Assembly: GCA_965200885.1 (NCBI GenBank)
Contig: OZ241737.1
Span: 1-64,000, forward strand
Reading direction: 5' to 3'
From: MPNP01 sp026710155
GTDB taxonomy: Bacteria > Pseudomonadota > Alphaproteobacteria > Rhodobacterales > Rhodobacteraceae
Length of the DNA: 64,000 nt
Shown: positions 1-6,572 of the stretch, piece by piece
Position numbering within the stretch: position 1 is the stretch's first letter
How the letters are laid out: each line of letters opens with the position of its first letter
Made by a program: the position numbers and the translations under genes
Notes under the pieces: model-generated
Seen by the model: only the letters and a program-made list of their open reading frames with translations
Told to the model about the DNA's origin: nothing
The model's database searches: none

Positions 1-560
1 AAGTTGAATTTCCACGTCAAATGACCTTTAATGTATTCATTAAGGATGTGGCCATATAAATGCAACATTTAGCTACATCTGTCATTGCCGCATGTCAGTT
101 GGAGCCATAACGCTTTCAATAGAAGTGAGCTCTTTCTTAAACTCCAGCTTGCTATAGTGACATCATGAGGCTACACAGTGACACAATGTCACTGTGCATG
201 CAGTAGCCAAGAGGATATTTCTAGTACCACCACTTAGTCACCAAACAATGTAGCATGCATAAGGTTACACAATGACATACCATCACCATACATGTGTAAA
301 GTGCATATCACAATGCATAAAGTATGCATCATATTGTATAAATTGTATATCATAAAGTCTATATTAGCTATAATACAAAAAGTGTGTATCATAATTTGTA
401 AAGTATGTATTTTATTAGCTATATAATGGATAGAGGCTATGTTATCGCATAATGTCTATCAAAAAGCAGTTGCTTGCATACATAAAGTTAGTTAATAAAC
501 TATTAAATGAGTATATATAATTTTGACACTAAATACCTCTCATATTAAGAGTTGTTACAT
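1..560. other. AT-rich non-coding DNA, eukaryote-like
   Basis: I see no convincing gene here. The stretch is very AT-rich and made of short degenerate repeats (many copies of cataaagt- and gtatat-like words between about 290 and 420). It contains a 10-bp perfect inverted repeat with a 3-base loop at 174-196. Composition and the neighbouring retroelement suggest it is not part of the bacterial genome that starts near 3500. Confidence 0.5.
174..196. repeat. 10-bp perfect inverted repeat (hairpin)
   Basis: The arm at 174-183 (cacagtgaca) is the exact reverse complement of 187-196 (tgtcactgtg), with the loop caa. There is no T-run after it, so a bacterial terminator is unlikely. Its role is unknown. 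Confidence 0.6.
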
Positions 561-1175
561 TCAAACTCTAGGTAGCCGCTCTCCAAAACACGGCAGCAGC
601 CACATGCAAGATATTAAGATTATTAAAATTAGAATAATGAAGCTTATGGCTGAAAATTCTTTTGACTCCTTATATGTGTTAAGACTGGCTTTGCAGTCTT
701 CCAGCCCTTGCTTGAAAATAGTAATATTTTTATTGTTATCAATGACTTGATCTTGAAAATTCTTTATCTCATCTTTAAATTTAGACATTTCAGTTTGACA
801 CTTAACTCTTTCCTTTTTTAGTTCCATGATTTGCTGATCCTTATCAATGACTTGACCTTGAAAATTCTTTATCTCGTCTTTAAATTTAGACATTTCAGTT
901 TGACACTTGACTCTTTCCTGTTTTAGTTCCATGATTTGCTGATCCTTATCAATGACTTGACCTTGAAAATTCTTTATCTCATTTTTAAATTTAGACATTT
1001 CAGTTTGACACTTGACTCTTTCCTGTTTTAGTTCCATGATTTGCTGATCCTTTTCAGCTATTTTTCTCTGTAATCCCTTGTTGGTATTTGCAGAACGACA
1101 TGCAGAAAAACATGGCCATAACAAGATAAAAGTTATTCCAAATACAGCAAGATACCAGCTCTTGGCCATCTGCAT
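561..1175 (-). CDS. Coiled-coil protein with tandem 35-residue repeats and a C-terminal membrane segment
   Basis: I do not recognise the family. The reading frame could begin upstream at 1268, but the Met at 1175 (or 1169) directly precedes a hydrophobic N-terminal segment (MAKSWYLAVFGITFILLW), which would act as a signal peptide or anchor. The middle is three near-identical 35-residue units rich in K, E and Q with the word KDQQIMELK, predicting a long coiled coil. The C-terminus has a strongly hydrophobic stretch (FIILILIILISCMWLL). Composition and the linked retroelement suggest a eukaryotic rather than bacterial gene (inference). It may be an exon or a retrocopy. Confidence 0.45.
   Translation of the reverse strand: MQMAKSWYLAVFGITFILLWPCFSACRSANTNKGLQRKIAEKDQQIMELKQERVKCQTEMSKFKNEIKNFQGQVIDKDQQIMELKQERVKCQTEMSKFKDEIKNFQGQVIDKDQQIMELKKERVKCQTEMSKFKDEIKNFQDQVIDNNKNITIFKQGLEDCKASLNTYKESKEFSAISFIILILIILISCMWLLPCFGERLPRV
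741..1055. repeat. Three tandem 105-bp repeats
   Basis: Units begin with aatgacttga at 741, 846 and 951, so the period is exactly 105 bp, a multiple of three, keeping the minus-strand frame open. The units differ at only a few positions, which points to recent unequal exchange or slippage. They encode the coiled-coil repeats of the gene at 561-1175. Confidence 0.9.
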
Positions 1176-1239
1176 TAATATAAGATATATCATGCAAATG
1201 TAGTAACTAAAACTGAACCTTGTTATATACTGATTATTA

Positions 1240-1290
1240 TTTATTATACACACATTATTATTATACACACATTATTATTACACACAATAG
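1240..1290. repeat. Simple repeat (attatta-tacacac)
   Basis: Degenerate microsatellite-like repeats of the word attattatacacac, next to the presumed long terminal repeat. This is more typical of eukaryotic than of bacterial DNA. Confidence 0.6.
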
Positions 1291-1394
1291 AATCATGTGA
1301 TTGTATAGATTATTTGAGAACACGCGATTATTGATTGAGTTGTACTTGAACGTGTTGTTTGTAACATACGTAGTTGATTACAGTCACTATTACA

Positions 1395-1406
1395 TTGGTA
1401 GCAGAG
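1395..1406 (+). other. Candidate retroelement primer-binding site
   Basis: The word ttggtagcagag lies one base before the gag start codon at 1408 and directly after a sequence ending in attaca. This is the expected arrangement of LTR end plus tRNA primer-binding site. The 5' boundary of the LTR could not be fixed by eye. Confidence 0.5.
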
Positions 1407-1407
1407 T

Positions 1408-2265
1408 ATGTCTACTTCTCAACCTAAGCATGTTAGTTTGCCGAGTACCTTTTCAACTGGAAGCATAGATGAATGGTTCGTTCGCTTTGACATTTACTTG
1501 AAAGCGAACTGGTGGAATGACGAAATGAAAGCTCTTAAGGTACCTACATTACTAGAAGGAGAGGCGTTAGCATCATGGCTTGAAGAAGAACAAGCGGATT
1601 TTAAAACATTGAAAAAGAAGCTGATTGCCAAAATGGCGCCATTACCATTTACAGCCCTGGAAGAGTTTCACGCTCGGAAGTTATGTCCAGGAGAACCCTT
1701 ACCATTATTTACGCAAGATTTAAAGCGGCTGTTACAGTCCGCAATGCCAGGATTAGATGAGAACGCCGGTGAGCAGATGTTGATTCATCAATTTTTGATG
1801 GGATTGCCGACCGACATAAGTCGACAACTGCGTGCTACTGGGGAGGCTAAGAAACTCACGAAGGTGGTGGAACGAGCCCGTCTGCTAATGACGATAGATA
1901 ATCAAAGTTCGTCACAAAGCGTGGCTGCCTGTACAAGCAAAATAGAGACTGAAACCAAGGATGAGATGTCTCAGTTACAGCACCAAGTTGAAGCACTCAC
2001 TCAGCAAGTTGCAGCTCTAGCAATGCAGAAGTCAACTAATTTACGGAGTTGTTCTGGGTTGATGCGATGTTTTTAACTGCAATGGTCTTGGACATTTACA
2101 GCGGAACTGTCCAAGTCCTCCTACCCAAGGCCGGCTTTCGCGATCTGGACGTGTTTGTTTTAAATGTGGGCAACATGGACACACCCAAAAAGAGTGTCAC
2201 CGTCAGGGAAATGGGGCAGGGGTGTCTTGTTTGGGTCCCAGACACCCCGGCTACTAGACAAAGAC
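1408..2265 (+). pseudogene. gag-like capsid/nucleocapsid polyprotein, frameshifted
   Basis: Codons from 1408 to 2074 encode a retrotransposon Gag-type capsid (motifs such as FTQDLKRLLQSAMPG and EQMLIHQFLMGLP), followed by a glutamine-rich coiled segment. A T5 run at about 2070-2074 puts the frame out: removing one T lets it continue into two CCHC zinc knuckles, CFNCNGLGHLQRNC and CFKCGQHGHTQKEC, typical nucleocapsid RNA-binding motifs. A stop follows soon after. This is a retroelement gene, not a bacterial one. Confidence 0.8.
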
Positions 2266-2299
2266 CCATCAGTTTCCTTAGTGACTGTGGCCACAATTA

Positions 2300-2640
2300 A
2301 GATAGATGCAGCAATTATACAGGCTTCTTTTGGGAACAACCAACTGAGATGATGCTGGATTCTGGCTCAGCAGTGTCCTTGGTAAGACAAGACATTGTCA
2401 AGAGTTGTAATATTGTATCTCAGTTGCCATTTCCACAGATAAAATTTGTTACAGCCTCAGGGGACAATCTGCCAATTAATGATTATGTGAGGGTCCCCTA
2501 TTGAGGTCCAGGGAAATAAACTTTCTCATGACTTCTTGGTGGTGAACAAGTTGATCACTCCGGTGATATTGGGAATAGACTTCCTACAGAAACACAAACT
2601 GACTCTCAATTTTAGTCACAGTCCCGTTGTGATATCTAGT
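2300..2640 (+). pseudogene. Retropepsin-like aspartic protease remnant
   Basis: The active-site word DSGS is encoded at 2358 within MMLDSGSAVSLV. The flap and second conserved segment, ILGIDFLQKH, appears in another frame near 2566, after an in-frame stop at about 2500. Two frame changes therefore separate the halves. This is the protease between Gag and RT of LTR elements. It cannot be functional as written. Confidence 0.7.
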
Positions 2641-2762
2641 GTAGACCCACACAACTTCCAGACCAGTAAGTACAGAGGAAACAACGGATGGCTTGAAACC
2701 AATTTGGATGGCACAACAGAAAGTACGTCAGAAATACTGCGGAATTATTGGAGTAGATAATA

Positions 2763-3503
2763 ATGAAGGAAATGTTGACGATTGCGCTGTGCCAAAATTC
2801 GATCAACCAATTCAAATTGAATTTCCTCACTGTACAAACACGACTTATGACCAGGTCATGCAAGAGTACAAGGAGGTATTTAGAGCATCACCGGGGAAAG
2901 ACAACTGCAGCCCACCACTATATTCCAACCAGTGGAACCCCAACAAAAGTACCACCAAGACGTATTCCAGCACACTTTAAGGATGAAGTTACTAGACAAC
3001 TACAAGTGATGCTAGAACAGGGCATCATTGAAGAGAGCAACAGTCCCTGGATGTCACCAATGGGTATTTGTGAGAAAGAAGACTGGAGATCTTCGATTAT
3101 GTGTAGATTACAGGGAAGTGAATAAGAAGACTACAAAAGATGCCTATCCCTTGCCACTACCGGATGAGGTCCAAGACCGCTTAGCAAAGTCAACTGTATT
3201 CTCTACTTTAGACTTACAGTCAGGATATTGGCAGCTTCCAGTTTCAATCAAAGACCGTGAGAAAACAGCCTTTTGCCCTGGTCCAGGCATGGGCCTGTTT
3301 CAGTTTTGTCGAATGCCCTTTGGGTTGACTGGAGCACCAGCATCCTTTCTGAGGTTGATGGACAAAATTCTTGGGGGCCTACCATTTGCCTCTACTTACA
3401 TTGATGATATCCTGATATTCTCCTCAGATCCTATCACTCTTAAGGAACACTTAAATCAGGTGTTTGCACGCCTCCAGGAAGCTGGCCTAACACTGCGTGG
3501 AAA
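2763..3503 (+). pseudogene. Reverse transcriptase fragment (Ty3/gypsy type)
   Basis: Typical palm and finger motifs are visible: RRIPAHFKDEVTRQL and IIEESNSPW in one frame, then after a shift near 3060 KKTGDLRLCVDYREVN, FSTLDLQSGYWQ, FCRMPFGLTGAPASF and the catalytic YIDDILIFS. The frame ends in LTLRG exactly where glycerol kinase homology begins. RNase H and integrase are absent. This is a eukaryotic LTR-element enzyme, not a group II intron or retron RT. Confidence 0.85.
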
Positions 3504-4484
3504 CTGACTTGCGGCAGGGAACATGTAACCGACATAACCAATGCATCCAGGACATTGCTGTTCAATCTCGTCGAGGAAAAATGGGATCAAGACCTTCTGG
3601 ACCTGTTTGAAATACCTCGATCCATACTGCCGGAAGTAAGGGAATGTGCCTCTGAATTTGGTACCACCCAAGAACAGCATTTTGGGGTTGAACTTCCGAT
3701 CAGGGGTGTTGCCGGAGATCAACAGGCAGCCACAGTAGGGCAGGCATGTTTCAACCCTGGAATGTTGAAGGCAACCTATGGTACAGGTTGTTTTGCATTG
3801 CTAAATACAGGTGATACCCTTGTACCTTCCAAAAACAGGCTTTTAACCACCATTGCCTATAAAATAGATGGTCAAACACACTATGCACTTGAAGGTTCAA
3901 TTTTTATTGCCGGTGCCGTTGTTCAATGGCTTCGCGATGGATTGCAAATAATCAGTGATGCTGGCGAAACCCAAGCCCTTGCCTCGGAAGCAGACCCGCA
4001 ACAGGATGTCATTCTGGTTCCGGCCTTTACCGGTTTGGGAGCACCTTATTGGGATTCCGAATGCCGTGGGGCATTGTACGGTATTACCAGAAATACCGGT
4101 CCTGAGGAACTGGCAAAGGCAGCATTATCCAGTGTGGCCTTCCAGACCGTAGATTTATGGGAAGCCATGAATATGGATTATCCCGGATTGAAGAATGTCG
4201 GACTCAGGGCAGATGGTGGCATGACCGAAAGCAATTATACCATGCAGAAAGTTGCTGATTTCCTGAATACCACCGTGGAAGTTCCGAAGGTACCTGAAAC
4301 AACGGCCTTGGGAGCGGCCTACCTGGCAGGCTACCAGTCAGGATTGTTCACCTCGCTGGATGAAGTCGGTGAAAAGTGGGCACGTGCGAAAAGTTTTCAG
4401 CCGAAAATGGATACAACCGAGAGGGGTAAAAACCTTGCCAGTTGGAAAAAGGCAGTTGCCAGAACCCTGACCAACCCTGCTTGA
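3498..4484 (+). pseudogene. glpK: Glycerol kinase, N-terminally truncated
   Basis: Glycerol kinase phosphorylates glycerol to glycerol-3-phosphate in the cytoplasm (FGGY kinase family). The readable frame starts with WKLTCGREHVTDITNASRT, which in complete enzymes lies about 165 residues in. It continues through IPRSILPEVRE, GVAGDQQAATVGQACF, TYGTGCF and RADGGMTESNY to a normal C-terminus. About 329 of about 500 residues remain, so the glycerol- and part of the ATP-binding N-lobe is missing. The lost part is replaced by retroelement sequence; the overlap tggaaa could belong to either side. If the join is an assembly artefact, the real bacterial gene is intact elsewhere. Confidence 0.85.
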
Positions 4485-4649
4485 TTGTTGATTTATATTC
4501 TCATTCCTGAATTGTTATAGACCTATGCAAACCCCAAAAGTTATCCACATGTAAATTGCCTGACCTGATAGATTGGGGCACTTTTTTCTTTCGGGTTTCA
4601 CCAAAGTGGACATTGTTGAAATCAAACAATGATTTCAATGGATGTAATT

Positions 4650-5303
4650 ATGAAACTTATTTTGGTGGCTGCCATACCGGTACTTCTTGCAATGAGTACC
4701 CAGGTTCTTGGCGATTGGGCCTATGACATGACCAGCCCAAAATGCAGCGATGAATCAAGAAGGCTGTTGGCGGAAAGTACCAGAAACCAGATTGAATACT
4801 CGGTAAGAAGGGCTGAAGCCGCCATAGATGCTCCCACTCCGGTTGGTGAACTCGGCTGTCTTGCAGGTTTGATGCAATTGCCTCTTGGAACTTTTGCTTC
4901 AACAGGGAACTTGGGTGGTATCTTCAATACCTCATTGAGCAGTCTGGTCAATTCCAACGGCAATATAATCAACCAGTACTGTGCGCGGGCTGAACGCGAG
5001 TGGCGCAAGGCAACCAGATCACTTGGGCGGAATAACAATTCTTACAACAAATTTGTTCTGCCAAGCTATTTCTCGACACGAATGACAAAGGACAAAACGG
5101 ATCAGGAGAATATTCCAACTGATTCAATCGTAAGTGAAGCGAATGCACCAGCCACTGGGGGTACAGTAAACAGTGCCCAACAAACCCCAGTCAATCAACA
5201 GGTATCATCAGGTACTCATACCCAAAATGAAGAACCTCTGGATGTGGATCAATCCATAGAAGGAATCTGGGACACGATTTACGGGAAGGAGTCAAGCCAA
5301 TGA
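4650..5303 (+). CDS. Exported protein, probable type IV secretion accessory
   Basis: I do not recognise the family. The Met at 4650 opens a clean signal peptide (MKLILVAAIPVLLAMSTQVLG); an alternative ATG lies 21 bases upstream. The mature part begins DWAYDMTSPKCSDESRRLL and has three cysteines and a conserved-looking core (LGCLAGLMQLPLGTF). The C-terminal 60 residues are low-complexity (N, T, Q, E rich). It overlaps the next gene by ATGA and lies upstream of dotL, so a periplasmic role in the Dot/Icm-like system is plausible (inference from context). Confidence 0.6.
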   Translation: MKLILVAAIPVLLAMSTQVLGDWAYDMTSPKCSDESRRLLAESTRNQIEYSVRRAEAAIDAPTPVGELGCLAGLMQLPLGTFASTGNLGGIFNTSLSSLVNSNGNIINQYCARAEREWRKATRSLGRNNNSYNKFVLPSYFSTRMTKDKTDQENIPTDSIVSEANAPATGGTVNSAQQTPVNQQVSSGTHTQNEEPLDVDQSIEGIWDTIYGKESSQ

Positions 5304-6397
5304 TAAATATTAGGAAATCAACTTGCATAAAATTGCTTGTTCCGTTTTTATTCCTCATGACTGTTGCCTCTCCTGGATGGGCAATCTTTGGTCCTGGATG
5401 TCAGTGTGGTACCATCGGGTCGTTTCATCAATCGACCCGATACCATGTAAGCAAGGAAGCAACAAAGGCCGCCAAAGATATAATTGAAGCCTTGCAGGCT
5501 CACTCCCGTCAACAAAGTTCATATCTCGACAGACAGGTCGAGGCACAAAAAAGGTTGGTGGATGGTGAACAGCAAAACCATTCAATGCGTCTCAGGGAAG
5601 AGTTTCGGGCAGAGGCGGAAAGTGGCAGGTATGATCCGAATGGGGATTTTTGCCATCTGGTTGACCTGTCATTGATCAGGGAAAGGAATAGGGTCAAAAA
5701 GGTACCTCCCCAAGTTATTACGAGGGCAGTGGGTGACTGGTCTGGAGGTAAGCCGGAAATAGTCAGGAAAAACGGAATTCACCTTGCGGCGTGGTTGCAT
5801 AGGGAAAAAGAAGCCATTGGCTCAATCGGGGCTATTGAGCAACCTACAACCGACTGGGGTTTGGTAAATGATCATGCAACCATAGCAGCAGATCAACCAA
5901 AGGTAATGGAAGCCGTTTACAGACTTGTTGCAAATACGGTAGACCCACTCCCTCCCATTCCACTCTCCGAACAAAATCTGCAAACCCCTGGTGGTTTGTC
6001 GGAAGCTGTGTTGAGGGATTCAATTGCAGCCAGAAAGCAGGCAGCTGCATCCCTAATTGAATATGCCATTGGCCTCTCATTGCCAAGTGAATCTTCGGAG
6101 GGATACAAAACTTTGGCCAAACAATCCTATTACCAAGCCGAGATACCAGATCGGATAAGCCAGTTGCAGGCTTTGGATATACGTACATCGGGGTATTTTT
6201 CACCAACCGTGGAAACACTGCAGGCAAGACATGAGAAAAACGAAAGAGCCCTGTTGCAAGACCTGATTGACTTGAACAGCCTGAATACACGCTTGAATTA
6301 TTTGAGACTGGTTCAGGAAACCAGAACCTCAATTGCCCTTGCCGCCATTCTGGGCACCATAACTGATAATTCCTATGGGAATATTGCTCCTCAATGA
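5300..6397 (+). CDS. Exported helical protein, probable type IV secretion component
   Basis: A signal peptide (LLVPFLFLMTVASPGWA) is followed by a cysteine pair (GPGCQCGT) and a long alpha-helical, coiled-coil-like stretch rich in Q, E, R and K. Its start codon overlaps the stop of the upstream gene (ATGA), so the two are translationally coupled. In I-type systems the gene traW (weakly IcmX-like, periplasmic) sits upstream of the coupling-protein gene; this protein could be its counterpart, but I see no motif that proves it. dotL follows after about 175 bases. Confidence 0.55.
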   Translation: MINIRKSTCIKLLVPFLFLMTVASPGWAIFGPGCQCGTIGSFHQSTRYHVSKEATKAAKDIIEALQAHSRQQSSYLDRQVEAQKRLVDGEQQNHSMRLREEFRAEAESGRYDPNGDFCHLVDLSLIRERNRVKKVPPQVITRAVGDWSGGKPEIVRKNGIHLAAWLHREKEAIGSIGAIEQPTTDWGLVNDHATIAADQPKVMEAVYRLVANTVDPLPPIPLSEQNLQTPGGLSEAVLRDSIAARKQAAASLIEYAIGLSLPSESSEGYKTLAKQSYYQAEIPDRISQLQALDIRTSGYFSPTVETLQARHEKNERALLQDLIDLNSLNTRLNYLRLVQETRTSIALAAILGTITDNSYGNIAPQ

Positions 6398-6572
6398 AGG
6401 CATTTATCATCAAGGTCCAATCCGATAGAAACAAACCATTTCCGACAATGAAATACTAAGGAAGAGACAGATTTCAGAAACAGAGCCAGTCAATTCCCAT
6501 CTGAAGGGTGCAAACAACACCAATCAACTGATCCAGAACCTGTCCAGACCAGATGTATTTGTTGCCCTTATT

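Larger units (their letters stand above)
1395..3503 (+). mobile_element. Decayed Ty3/gypsy-like LTR retrotransposon, truncated inside reverse transcriptase
   Basis: The order is a primer-binding-site-like word (ttggtagcagag at 1395-1406, just after a dinucleotide ca that would end the 5' LTR), gag, two zinc knuckles, an aspartic protease and reverse transcriptase. This is the LTR-retrotransposon order of metazoan genomes. At least five frame lesions or stops break the open frames, so the copy is dead or badly sequenced. RNase H, integrase and the 3' LTR are missing because the sequence switches to a bacterial glycerol kinase at about 3498-3503. Confidence 0.85.

Noticed and set aside
741..1055. 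CRISPR array
   Set aside because: The three units are directly adjacent 105-bp coding repeats with no unique spacers.
2763..3503. Bacterial retron or diversity-generating reverse transcriptase
   Set aside because: The motifs (FSTLDLQSGYWQ, YIDD), upstream gag, zinc knuckles and aspartic protease are those of LTR retrotransposons; no retron ncRNA or variable repeat is seen.
3498..4484. Retrotransposon inserted into glpK by transposition
   Set aside because: There is no LTR, no target duplication and no left half of glpK on the other side; the element ends inside its RT.
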